Source: Streptomyces rubrogriseus
GTDB lineage: Bacteria > Actinomycetota > Actinomycetes > Streptomycetales > Streptomycetaceae
Assembly (NCBI RefSeq): GCF_027947575.1
Contig: NZ_CP116256.1
Span: 6,014,001 to 6,078,000, forward strand
Reading direction: 5' to 3'
DNA: 64,000 nucleotides
The notes beneath the pieces are model-generated. The model ran no database searches, had not been told where the DNA came from, and saw only the letters and a list, made by a program, of their open reading frames with translations. Position 1 is the stretch's first letter; every line of letters begins with the position of its first letter. The translations under genes and the position numbers were made by a program. Of the stretch, positions 7,572 through 15,308 are shown piece after piece.

Positions 7572-7898
7572 TCAGGCGGCGGCGCGGCGCTGGCAGGCGA
7601 CGCAGTACCGCGTGTAGGGGAGGATCTCCAGGCGCTCCCCGGGGACGGGCTTGCCGCAGCCGAGGCAGGCGCCGTAGGTGCCGTCCTCGACCCGGGCGAA
7701 GGCCTCGTCGATCTCCTTGAGCACCCGCTCGATCGCGGCCTTCTGCGCGGACATCAGCTGGTCGTCCGCCTGGCCGCTCTCGGCGAGGGCCTGCAGCTGG
7801 GTGACGCGGGTGTTGCGGGCGTGTTCGAGGCGCTGGCGCGCCTCGTGAGCGGTCAGCCGCTCGGGGCGGGGTTCGATGCGGGAGGCGTCGAGCGACAC
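7572..7898 (-). CDS. DksA/TraR C4-type zinc-finger protein (second copy)
   Basis: 108 residues: a coiled-coil N-terminal region (about 15-70), then a C4 zinc finger made of CLGC and CVAC near the C-terminus. The conserved GTYGACLGCGKPVPGERLE segment is typical of the family. GTG 7898 is chosen from the AAAAGGA site nine bases upstream. It leads a minus-strand operon with the second DksA-like and the MreB-like genes. It is divergent from a two-component pair, which may regulate it. RNA-polymerase modulation is inferred from the family; acidic residues at the coiled-coil tip would decide whether it acts like DksA. Confidence 0.88.
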   Translation of the reverse strand: MSLDASRIEPRPERLTAHEARQRLEHARNTRVTQLQALAESGQADDQLMSAQKAAIERVLKEIDEAFARVEDGTYGACLGCGKPVPGERLEILPYTRYCVACQRRAAA

Positions 7899-8241
7899 GA
7901 TGAGTGGTCCTTTTCTCGGAAGGTTCTGCGGGTATGCCGAGTGCCGGGCCGATCGGACCCGGTCATCCTCAACCTTGGCCGGGCCGCCCGGGGAAACCCA
8001 TCGGGCGCAGGACCCATTTGCCCGGGGGTGCGGGATCCACTCGGCGGTGCGCCGGGGCGGCCATATGGGTATGCCGCGGGCCGGAAATGGGGGTCGGGCC
8101 CCATCGACCGGACGGGTCCGCGAGGAGCACGCTGGTCGCTTGCTCGGTCGCTACCTGGGCCGCAGCTCCCACCGAGGGTGCGCGATGACCGACAGTAGAG
8201 GCGTACCAAGTCGACACGTCGCCGAAGGAGGCGTACCCCCG
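7899..8241. promoter_or_regulatory. Divergent region between DksA-like operon and sensor kinase
   Basis: 343 bases holding promoters for both directions. The best element is GGGCCGATCGGACCC at 7946-7960, about 50 bases upstream of the DksA-like GTG. Several GGACCCAT and CCATATGGGT blocks around 8020-8070 also have partial dyad symmetry. If the kinase starts at ATG 8185, the region is 57 bases shorter. No gene is supported here. Confidence 0.5.
7946..7960. promoter_or_regulatory. Palindromic box, candidate response-regulator site
   Basis: CCGATCGG forms a perfect 8-base palindrome, extended by GG and CC arms one base further out. NarL/DevR-type regulators in actinobacteria bind GGG...CCC dyads, and such a regulator is encoded next door (9198-9974). 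The link is positional inference. Confidence 0.35.
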
Positions 8242-9189
8242 GTGTCCCTGTTCTGGCGGATCTTCGGGCTCAACGCGGTGGTGCTGGGCTTCGCCACGGC
8301 GCTGCTGCTGTGGGCTCCGGTGACCGTCTCCGTGCCGATCCTGCTGACCGAGGCCGTCGTCCTCGTGGTCGGCATGGGCGTCATGCTGGTGGCCAACGGC
8401 GCCCTGCTGCGCTGGGGCCTGGCGCCGCTGGAGCGGCTCACCAAGCTGATGACCACCGTCGACCTGCTGCGCCCCGGCCAGCGGCTGCCGATCTCCGGCG
8501 GCGGTGAGGTCCCGGAGCTGATCCGCACCTTCAACGCCATGCTGGACCGCCTGGAGAACGAGCGGGCCACCAGCAGTGCCCGCGTCCTGCTCGCCCAGGA
8601 GGCGGAGCGGCGCCGCATCGCCCAGGAGCTGCACGACGAGGTCGGGCAGAGCATGACCGCGATCCTGCTGGTCCTGGGGCGTGCCGCGGACGACGCCGAG
8701 GAGCCGCTGCGCGACGAGCTGCACCAGGCGCAGGAGATCACCCGGGAGAGCCTGGACGAGGTCCGGCGCCTGGTGCGCCGGCTGCGGCCCGGCGTCCTGG
8801 ACGACCTCGGTCTGATCAGCGCGCTGTCCTCGCTGACGCACGACTTCGCCACCCACACCGGTCTGCGGGTGGTGCGCCGTTTCGACGCCGATCTGCCGGT
8901 CCTGGACCACGAGACCGAGCTGGTCCTCTACCGGGTGGCCCAGGAGAGCCTGACCAACGCCGCCCGCCACGCGGACGCCGAGCGCCTGGAGGTGGGCCTG
9001 GCCCGTGCCGACGGCGCGGTGACGCTCACCGTCGCCGACGACGGGCGCGGCATCGAGGCGGCGCACGAGGGCGCCGGCATCCGCGGCATGCGGGAACGGG
9101 CCCTGCTCATCGGGGCCGCCCTCGACATCACGTCGGCACCCGGCGCCGGCACCCGCATCCGGCTCACCGCACCCCTTCCCAGGAAGTAG
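8242..9189 (+). CDS. NarL-type sensor histidine kinase
   Basis: 315 residues from GTG 8242, chosen for AAGGAGG ten bases upstream; ATG 8185 would add 19 residues. Two membrane helices (about residues 6-25 and 30-52) flank almost no extracellular loop, so the stimulus is probably sensed in the membrane or cytoplasm. A HAMP linker (APLERLTKLMTTVDLLRPGQ) is followed by a HisKA_3 dimerisation helix with the phospho-acceptor at about H131 (RIAQELHDEVGQ). The HATPase domain contains DDGRGIEAAHEG and GIRGMRERA. It pairs with the response regulator starting nine bases later. Its divergent neighbours (DksA-like, MreB-like) are likely targets. Confidence 0.9.
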   Translation: MSLFWRIFGLNAVVLGFATALLLWAPVTVSVPILLTEAVVLVVGMGVMLVANGALLRWGLAPLERLTKLMTTVDLLRPGQRLPISGGGEVPELIRTFNAMLDRLENERATSSARVLLAQEAERRRIAQELHDEVGQSMTAILLVLGRAADDAEEPLRDELHQAQEITRESLDEVRRLVRRLRPGVLDDLGLISALSSLTHDFATHTGLRVVRRFDADLPVLDHETELVLYRVAQESLTNAARHADAERLEVGLARADGAVTLTVADDGRGIEAAHEGAGIRGMRERALLIGAALDITSAPGAGTRIRLTAPLPRK

Positions 9190-9197
9190 CACCGACC

Positions 9198-9974
9198 ATG
9201 TCCGACCCGTCCCTGCCCGAGCCGTCCGAGCCGTCCGCGCACGGCCGCCACGCCGGCGCGTCCACGACGCCCACGACGCCCGCGTCCACGACGTCCGCGT
9301 ACGGCACGCCCCCGGCGTCCGCCCCCTCGAAGATCCGCATCCTGCTCGCCGACGACCACGCGCTGGTGCGCCGCGGCGTGCGCCTCATCCTCGACCGGGA
9401 GCCGGACCTGGAGGTGGTGGCCGAGGCCGGGGACGGCGCGGAGGCCATCGACATGGCGCGGGCCCACGAGGCCGACCTCGCCGTTCTGGACATCGCGATG
9501 CCGCGCCTCACCGGCCTCCAGGCGGCCCGCGAACTGGCCGCGCTGAAGCCGGGGCTGCGCATCCTGATGCTGACGATGCACGACAACGAGCAGTACCTGT
9601 TCCAGGCGCTGAAGTCGGGGGCCTGCGGATACGTGCTCAAGTCGGTCGCCGACCGGGACCTCGTCGCCGCCTGCCGCGCCGCGATGCGCGACGAGCCGTT
9701 CCTGTACCCGGGCGCGGTGACCGCGCTCATCCGCAACTACCTCGACCGGGTGCGGCACGGCGAGGAGACCTCCGACCACATCCTCACCCCGCGCGAGGAG
9801 GAGGTCCTCAAGCTCGTCGCCGAGGGCCACTCCTCGAAGGAGATCGCCGAGATCCTCTTCATCAGCATCAAGACCGTCCAGCGGCACCGGGCGAACCTGC
9901 TGCAGAAGCTCGGCCTGCGCGACCGCCTGGAGCTGACCCGGTACGCCATCCGCGCCGGGCTCATCGAGCCCTGA
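9198..9974 (+). CDS. NarL/LuxR-type response regulator
   Basis: 258 residues. The receiver domain starts at about residue 45 (IRILLADDHALVRRGV), with acidic pocket D52/D53, phospho-acceptor D98 (VLDIAMP) and the Lys of YVLKSV. The C-terminal LuxR helix-turn-helix is LTPREEEVLKLVAEGHSSKE with KTVQRHRANLLQKLGL. Oddity: a low-complexity N-terminal extension of about 44 residues rich in Ser, Thr and Pro, encoded by short GCGTCCACGACG-type repeats. It may be disordered or reflect a start chosen too early, though no better start is visible. It lies eight bases after the kinase gene and is surely co-transcribed. Confidence 0.92.
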   Translation: MSDPSLPEPSEPSAHGRHAGASTTPTTPASTTSAYGTPPASAPSKIRILLADDHALVRRGVRLILDREPDLEVVAEAGDGAEAIDMARAHEADLAVLDIAMPRLTGLQAARELAALKPGLRILMLTMHDNEQYLFQALKSGACGYVLKSVADRDLVAACRAAMRDEPFLYPGAVTALIRNYLDRVRHGEETSDHILTPREEEVLKLVAEGHSSKEIAEILFISIKTVQRHRANLLQKLGLRDRLELTRYAIRAGLIEP

Positions 9975-10078
9975 CGGTCCCCCGAACCGCCCGTGGCTCT
10001 GGCCGCCCACTCCCCGGCCGGAGCCCCGGGCTCCTCCGCCCGCCAGGCCCGCTCATCCACCACGAAAGGGGACGGTGC

Positions 10079-10468
10079 ATGCGACGACGGCTCGCGAGCG
10101 TGCTCACCGTCCTGCTGACCGTCCTGCTGCCCCTGGTCCCGGCCTGGCCCGCGGCCGGTGCGCAGGTCGGTCCGAGCGGTCCCCTCGCGGCGGCCGCCGC
10201 CACGGCGGTGCCGCACCCGGCCCTCGACCTCCACGCCGACGACGGCTGCACGCCGGTGTGCGCCGCCCAGCCCCGGGCCCGGCACGACCAGCCGGCCGGT
10301 CGTCCGACGGCACCGGACCAGCACCCGGCGACCACCGCGCACCTCGGGGGCGGCGCCGTCCCCGGCGGCCACGCACGGACGTCGTTCGCGCCCGGCCCGG
10401 TGCCGGTCTCCCCCGGCCGCGCGAGCCACGACAGCGGCCGGGCACCGCCCGTCTCCTCCGGCATCTGA
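10079..10468 (+). CDS. Small secreted Pro/Ala/His-rich protein, function unknown
   Basis: 129 residues with a clear Sec signal peptide: basic RRR, a hydrophobic core LASVLTVLLTVLLPLVPAW, and a cleavage-like AGA at about residue 27. The rest is low in secondary-structure signal, rich in Pro, Ala and His, and has one CTPVC cysteine pair near residue 58. A strong AAAGGGGACGGTGC site precedes ATG 10079. It lies between a two-component pair and SecDF on the same strand. The cysteine pair could form a disulfide or bind metal. No family is recognised; the secondary structure may be mostly disordered. Confidence 0.7.
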   Translation: MRRRLASVLTVLLTVLLPLVPAWPAAGAQVGPSGPLAAAAATAVPHPALDLHADDGCTPVCAAQPRARHDQPAGRPTAPDQHPATTAHLGGGAVPGGHARTSFAPGPVPVSPGRASHDSGRAPPVSSGI

Positions 10469-10550
10469 GACGCACACCCGACCACCCGTCACCTTCTTCC
10501 GCCGCGGCCGCGCTCGGCCGCCGCCGCGGCGTGCCCGCCGGAGGCCCGTC

Positions 10551-12950
10551 TTGAAACGCTCCCGTCCCCCTTCCCGCTCCCGTTCCCGTACGCGGTCCCG
10601 TTCCCTGAACGTCCGCGCGCTCCTCGCGCTGGCCGTGCTGGCCGGGGCCGTGGCCATCGCCCTGACCATGCCGGTCCGCCTGGGGCTCGACCTGCGCGGC
10701 GGCACCCAGATCGTGCTGGAGACCAAGTCCACCGAGACCACCGAGGCCGACCGGGAGGCCACCGACCGCACCGTGGAGGTGCTGCGCGGCCGCATCGACG
10801 CCCTCGGTGTCGCCGAGCCGACCATCGTCCGCTCCGGCGAGAACCGGGTCGTCGTCGAGCTGCCGGGCGTACAGGACCCGAAGAAGGCCGCCGACGTGCT
10901 CGGCCGCACCGCGCAGCTCACCGTCCACTCGGTGCTCGGCCCGGCGGAGAACCCCGCCGACGCTGCCGCCGACGGCAGGACCGAGGCCGCCGAGGACGGC
11001 AAGGACGGCGAGCGGGTACTGCCGGACGAGTCCGGGCAGTCCCTGCGGCTGAAGGCCGCCACGCTGACCGGGCAGGACGTCAAGGGCGCCGACGCCCGCT
11101 TCGACCAGCAGAACGGCGCCGGCTGGACCGTCACCGTCGACTTCAAGGACTCCGGCAGCGACCGCTGGGCGCAGGTGACCGGCGAGGCGGCCTGCAACCC
11201 GGCCGGTGACCCCAAGCGCCGGGTCGCCATCGTGCTCGACGACAAGATCATCTCCTCGCCGCAGGTCGACCCCTCCGTGTCCTGCGGGGCGGGCATCACC
11301 GGCGGCTCCACGCAGATCACCGGCTCCTTCGACGACGCCGAGGCGCGCGAACTGGCCCTGCTCATCAAGGGCGGCGCCCTGCCCGTGCCGGTCGAGACCA
11401 TCGAGCAGCGCACCATCGGCGCCACCCTGGGCGACGAGGCCATCAACGCCGGCGCCTGGGCCGCCGTCATCGGCACCGCGCTGACCGCGCTGTTCATCAT
11501 CGTCGTCTACCGCCTGATGGGCGCCCTGGCGACCGTGGCCCTGCTCTGCTACGGCCTGATCTCCTACGCCGCCCTGGCCGCGGTCGGCGCGACGCTGACC
11601 CTGCCGGGCCTCGCGGGCTTCGTGCTGGCGATCGGCATGGCGGTGGACGCCAACGTCCTGGTCTTCGAACGGGCCCGCGAGGAACAGGCGGCCCGGACCC
11701 GTCCCAGTACGCGCGCCGCGCTGACCGCCGGTTTCCGCAGCGCCTTCAGCGCGATCGCCGACTCCAACATCACCACGCTGATCGCCGCCGCCCTGCTGTT
11801 CTTCCTGGCCTCCGGCCCGGTCAAGGGCTTCGGCGTCACGCTCGGCATCGGCGTGCTGGCCTCGATGGTCAGCGCCCTGGTGATCACCCGGGTGCTCGCC
11901 GAGTTCGCCGCGAGCCGCCCGGCGGTCTTCCGCCGCCCCGGCATCACCGGCATCTCGACCACCGGCCCGGTCCGGGACGCCCTGCTGCGCCGCAACCCCT
12001 TCCTGATGCGCCGGCCGCGCCGCTGGCTGGCGGCCTCGCTGATCGTCCTCGTGGTGGCGGGCTCCGGCATCCTGGTGCGGGGCCTGAACTTCGGCATCGA
12101 GTTCACCGGCGGGCGGCTCATCGAGTACTCCACCGCCACCCAGGTCGATCCCGACCGGGCGCGGGACGCCCTGGCCGACGCGGGCTTCCCGCGCGCCGTC
12201 GTCCAGTCCTCCGGCGACGGCGACCTCACGGTGCGCACCGAGGAGCTGACCGACACCGAGGCGGCGACCGTCACGAAGGCCGTCGCCGAACTGGGCGGCG
12301 AGACGGAGAAGGTGCGCGACGAGCTGATCGGCCCGAGCCTCGGCGAGGAACTGCGCCGGGACGCCCTGATCGCCCTCGGCCTGGCGCTGGCCGCGCAGCT
12401 GGCGTACCTGGCGGTCCGGTTCCGCCTGCTGTTCGGCACGGCGGCGGTCGGCGCGCTCGCCCACGACGTGGTCATTCTGGTCGGTGTGTTCGCCTGGCTG
12501 GGCAAGCCGATCGACGGGGTGTTCCTGGCGGCGCTGCTGACCGTGATCGGCTATTCGGTCAACGACTCGGTGGTGCTCTTCGACCGCATCCGGGAGCTGC
12601 TGGGCAAGGAGCGGAAGACACCGTTCGACCGGCTCACCAACGACGCGATCCTGCAGACCCTGCCGCGCACGGTCAACACCGGCATGGGCGCGGTGCTCAT
12701 CCTGGCATCGCTGGCGGTCCTGGCCGACGACTCGCTCACCGACTTCGCGCTCGCGCTGCTGATCGGCGTGGGGGTCGGCACGTACTCGTCGGTCTTCACC
12801 GCCTCTCCCCTGGCCATCGAGCTGCACAACCGCGACACCGGTTCCCGCCCAGGGCGCCGCAAGGGCGGACGGGCCCGCGCCACGGGGAAGTCCGAGAAGC
12901 CGGGGAAGCAGGTCCCGACGAGCCGTACGGAACGGCAGGAGGTCCGCTAG
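10551..12950 (+). CDS. secDF: SecDF fusion, protein translocase auxiliary subunit
   Basis: 799 residues joining SecD and SecF. SecD features: one N-terminal helix, GLDLRGGTQIVLE, the LDDKIISSPQVD periplasmic motif, and the FVLAIGMAVDANVLVFERAREE transmembrane proton-path region. The SecF half starts near residue 485 with LNFGIEFTGGRLIEYS and includes NDSVVLFDRIREL. It uses the proton gradient to pull proteins out of the Sec channel. TTG 10551 is chosen from GGAGG six bases upstream. The earlier reading frame adds an Arg-rich tail without a ribosome site. Streptomyces also carry separate secD and secF, so this is a paralogue. The C-terminus is Lys/Gly-rich. It follows a small secreted protein. 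Confidence 0.93.
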   Translation: MKRSRPPSRSRSRTRSRSLNVRALLALAVLAGAVAIALTMPVRLGLDLRGGTQIVLETKSTETTEADREATDRTVEVLRGRIDALGVAEPTIVRSGENRVVVELPGVQDPKKAADVLGRTAQLTVHSVLGPAENPADAAADGRTEAAEDGKDGERVLPDESGQSLRLKAATLTGQDVKGADARFDQQNGAGWTVTVDFKDSGSDRWAQVTGEAACNPAGDPKRRVAIVLDDKIISSPQVDPSVSCGAGITGGSTQITGSFDDAEARELALLIKGGALPVPVETIEQRTIGATLGDEAINAGAWAAVIGTALTALFIIVVYRLMGALATVALLCYGLISYAALAAVGATLTLPGLAGFVLAIGMAVDANVLVFERAREEQAARTRPSTRAALTAGFRSAFSAIADSNITTLIAAALLFFLASGPVKGFGVTLGIGVLASMVSALVITRVLAEFAASRPAVFRRPGITGISTTGPVRDALLRRNPFLMRRPRRWLAASLIVLVVAGSGILVRGLNFGIEFTGGRLIEYSTATQVDPDRARDALADAGFPRAVVQSSGDGDLTVRTEELTDTEAATVTKAVAELGGETEKVRDELIGPSLGEELRRDALIALGLALAAQLAYLAVRFRLLFGTAAVGALAHDVVILVGVFAWLGKPIDGVFLAALLTVIGYSVNDSVVLFDRIRELLGKERKTPFDRLTNDAILQTLPRTVNTGMGAVLILASLAVLADDSLTDFALALLIGVGVGTYSSVFTASPLAIELHNRDTGSRPGRRKGGRARATGKSEKPGKQVPTSRTERQEVR

Positions 12951-13100
12951 CGGGGGCGGGGCAGGCAGGTCCGCGCCCCCTCGCTCGAGGGCGCCCGGGT
13001 CCGGGGCGCGCGCGGTCCATGGCGCGCGCCCGGGCCGGGCTCCCGGCTCAGGACGCCGACCCGGGAGCCCGGTCCGGGCGGAGCCCGGCCAACGACCGGC

Positions 13101-13162
13101 CCGAGGCACGTCCCACCCGAGGCACGTCCCACCTAGGCACGTCCGCCCGAGGGACGTCCGGT
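13101..13162. repeat. Four tandem ~16-bp repeats between convergent genes
   Basis: Units of the form CCGAGGCACGTCCCAC are repeated at 13101-13116 and 13117-13132 (identical). Two degenerate copies follow: CTAGGCACGTCCGC and CCGAGGGACGTCCGGT. All keep the GGNACGTCC core, which is itself part-palindromic. They lie just before a terminator hairpin. Confidence 0.75.
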
Positions 13163-13187
13163 CCGGGCGCCCGAGCTTGGCGCCCGG
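13163..13187. terminator. Bidirectional terminator hairpin between secDF and gntR
   Basis: A 9-base perfect GC stem, CCGGGCGCC with GGCGCCCGG, encloses a 7-base loop (CGAGCTT). There is no T-run, as usual in Streptomyces. It sits between the convergent ends of secDF (12950) and the GntR gene (13216), where a shared terminator is expected. Confidence 0.75.
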
Positions 13188-13215
13188 GCGAAGGCCGCCC
13201 TGCCGGGGTTCCGGC

Positions 13216-14037
13216 TCACGACGTGACCGTGAAGTGGTCCCCGACCAGGGCCCGCACCGCGTCCGGGTCGCCGGCGATCAGCGCGTCCAGCAGCGCGGTG
13301 TGCTGGTGCGCGTCGGCGACCAGGTCGGCCCGGCCGCGCACGGAGGGCGAGCCGGCCGGCGGCCACTGGGCGCGGCGGTGCACGTCACCGGCGATCCGGA
13401 CGAGCTGTTCGTTGCCGGCCAGCGCGAGCACGGCGCGGTGGAAGGCGCGGTCGGCCTCGGCGTAGGTGGCCGGGCAGCCGGAGGACGCGGCCCGGACGGT
13501 GGCCTCGGCGAGGGGGCGCAGCTCCGCCCAGTGCTCCGCGGGCACCGTACGGGCCAGCCGGAGCCACACCGGCACCTCGATCAGGGCCCGGACCTCGGCC
13601 AGTTCGGCCAGCTCGCGGTCACCGCGTTCGAGGACGCGGAAGCCCCGGTTGGGGACGACCTCGACGGCGCCCTCCAGGGCGAGCTGCTGCATGGCCTCCC
13701 GCACGGGTGTGGCCGAGACGCCGAAGCGCTCGCCGAGCACCGGTGCCGAGTAGACCCCGCCGGGCCGCAGTTCACCGGTGACCAGCGCGGAGCGCAGGGC
13801 GTCGAGGATCTGTCCGCGCACGGAGGAACGCCGGACCAGGGCCCGCGGGCGGGACACCGGCGGTTCGCCGTGGGTGTGCTCGCCGCGTGCCGGGCCGTCC
13901 GGTTCCCCGCCGCCGGGGGCCCGGTCCCGTGCCCTGTCCGCCGCTCCCGGCTGCACCGGGATCCGCACCGCTTCGGCCGCCGCACCCGTACCCGCCCCGG
14001 CACCCGTACCTGCGGCGCCCTGCGCGCTGTGCTTCAC
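13216..14037 (-). CDS. GntR family regulator, FCD (FadR) subfamily
   Basis: 273 residues. Winged helix at about 70-135 (RSALVTGELRPGGVYSAPVL, then GVSATPVREAMQQLALEGAV), followed by an all-helical FCD ligand domain at about 145-265 with the metal-site type histidines FHRAVLAL and HQHTALLDAL. The first 65 residues are low-complexity Gly/Ala/Pro and probably disordered. GTG 14037 follows GGAGGA at a good distance. The regulator is divergent from an iron-box-controlled reductase; whether it also controls that gene cannot be seen. The ligand is unknown; FCD proteins usually sense small organic acids. Confidence 0.88.
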   Translation of the reverse strand: MKHSAQGAAGTGAGAGTGAAAEAVRIPVQPGAADRARDRAPGGGEPDGPARGEHTHGEPPVSRPRALVRRSSVRGQILDALRSALVTGELRPGGVYSAPVLGERFGVSATPVREAMQQLALEGAVEVVPNRGFRVLERGDRELAELAEVRALIEVPVWLRLARTVPAEHWAELRPLAEATVRAASSGCPATYAEADRAFHRAVLALAGNEQLVRIAGDVHRRAQWPPAGSPSVRGRADLVADAHQHTALLDALIAGDPDAVRALVGDHFTVTS

Positions 14038-14149
14038 GGGTCCTCCTGCGGGACGTGTCGGTACTTGGGGTCATTACGGCGGGTTGTCACCTGTCCGTCA
14101 AGCACCATAAGCGCAGGGGCCGTCAGTTCAAATCCCGAACATATTGGGT

Positions 14150-14166
14150 AAGGTAAGGCTTACCTT
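14150..14166. promoter_or_regulatory. Iron box (DmdR/IdeR-type operator)
   Basis: AAGGTAAG-G-CTTACCTT is a perfect 17-base palindrome. It fits the TTAGGTTAGGCTNACCTAA-type box bound by the DtxR-family repressors DmdR1 and IdeR when iron is plentiful. It starts 56 bases before ATG 14206, overlapping the expected promoter of the FhuF-like reductase. Iron repression of that gene is therefore a strong inference. Confidence 0.85.
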
Positions 14167-14205
14167 TAAGCAGCCCGTTGTCCCGACGTGGATCGGTGGT
14201 CCCGC

Positions 14206-15051
14206 ATGCCTGTCGCCCGCACGGCCCTCACGGACGCCTACGCGCGCCTGTGCGAGGTCCTCCCCGGGCTGGGCGTGACCGAACTGGCCGCGGCCGAGGA
14301 GGTCCCGAGCGGCGACGGCTGGGTCACGGCCGCCTCCCTCGCCGCGGGCGGGACGGAGCTGGCGGCCTTCCTCGCCCGGGACGAGGCCCAGGTGCTGCGG
14401 GACTACGGGCAGCGGGCCCGGCCGGACGTGATCGCGAGCTTCGGCCTGCACCGGTACGCGTGGCCCGCCTGCCTGCTGATCACCGTGCCGTGGTTCCTGC
14501 ACCGCCGGGTGCCCCGTCACCCCGCGGCCCAGGTGTCCTACGACCGCACGGCCGCCGGGCTCCCCCTCGGCCGGATGGCGGTGCGTGCCGCGTCCTTCGC
14601 CTGCCTCCCCGGCGACCCCGCCGCCGCGCTGCCCGGCGCCCGGGTGGTCGCCGACGAGGAGGCGCTGCGCGGCGAGGTGCGGGCCGCGGTCGCCGAGCAC
14701 CTGGAGCCGGTCCTGGCCGGATTCGGCCCCCGGATGCGGCGGCGCGGACGCGCCCTGTGGGGGATGGCGACCGACGAGGTCGTCGAGGGCCTGTGGTACG
14801 TCGCCCATCTGCTCGGCGAGCAGGAGCGGGCGCGGCACGAGCTGGAGCTGCTGCTGCCGGGCGCCACCAAGCCGTACGTCGGGGACGCGGCCTTCCGCGA
14901 ACTGAAGGGGCCGGACGGCGAACCGCTGCACACCCGGGACCGGGCGAGCTGCTGCCTGTTCTACACCCTGCGCCCCGAGGACACCTGCGCCACCTGCCCG
15001 CGGACCTGCGACGCCGACCGCGTGGACAAGCTGCTCGCCGCGGCGGGCTGA
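14206..15051 (+). CDS. FhuF-type ferric-siderophore reductase, [2Fe-2S]
   Basis: 281 residues from ATG 14206; an alternative GTG at 14188 would add six. The C-terminus carries CC-x10-C-x2-C (CCLFYTLRPEDTCATC), the cluster motif of FhuF reductases that release iron from siderophores in the cytoplasm. The body has the family's helical, Arg/His-rich character (FGLHRYAWPACLLITVPWFL). A perfect iron box lies just upstream, which independently supports the iron role. It is a single gene on the plus strand, followed after 257 bases by an unrelated SpdB-like gene. The start is uncertain because both candidates have weak ribosome sites. Confidence 0.87.
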   Translation: MPVARTALTDAYARLCEVLPGLGVTELAAAEEVPSGDGWVTAASLAAGGTELAAFLARDEAQVLRDYGQRARPDVIASFGLHRYAWPACLLITVPWFLHRRVPRHPAAQVSYDRTAAGLPLGRMAVRAASFACLPGDPAAALPGARVVADEEALRGEVRAAVAEHLEPVLAGFGPRMRRRGRALWGMATDEVVEGLWYVAHLLGEQERARHELELLLPGATKPYVGDAAFRELKGPDGEPLHTRDRASCCLFYTLRPEDTCATCPRTCDADRVDKLLAAAG

Positions 15052-15308
15052 CGGGCCGTCGGCTAAGATCGTCCGCGTTGTTCCACAACTCCCCCACACG
15101 TGGCGGGAACTTTCCGTGGAACCACCCGTACGGGTAGTCTTAATCGAACTCAACTCCCGCCCCTCACGCGGCAGTTCGAGCAGAACGCCGCCCTGGGCAC
15201 CCCCTCTGCACTCCCTTGGCGGCCTCTTGCCCCGAAACCCCCTGAGGGCCGCTGGGTTTGGGCCACCATGGCGGGCGTTACGCCCTATCCCACTGCAAGG
15301 GACCCCAG

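Noticed and set aside
8185-8241. ATG 8185 as the kinase start
   Set aside because: The sequence before it has no ribosome site, whereas AAGGAGG stands ten bases before GTG 8242.
15052-15308. Possible tRNA or small RNA in the 257-base gap before the SpdB-like gene
   Set aside because: GTTCCAC and GTGGAAC arms can pair, but no cloverleaf, TTCGA arm or terminator supports an RNA gene.
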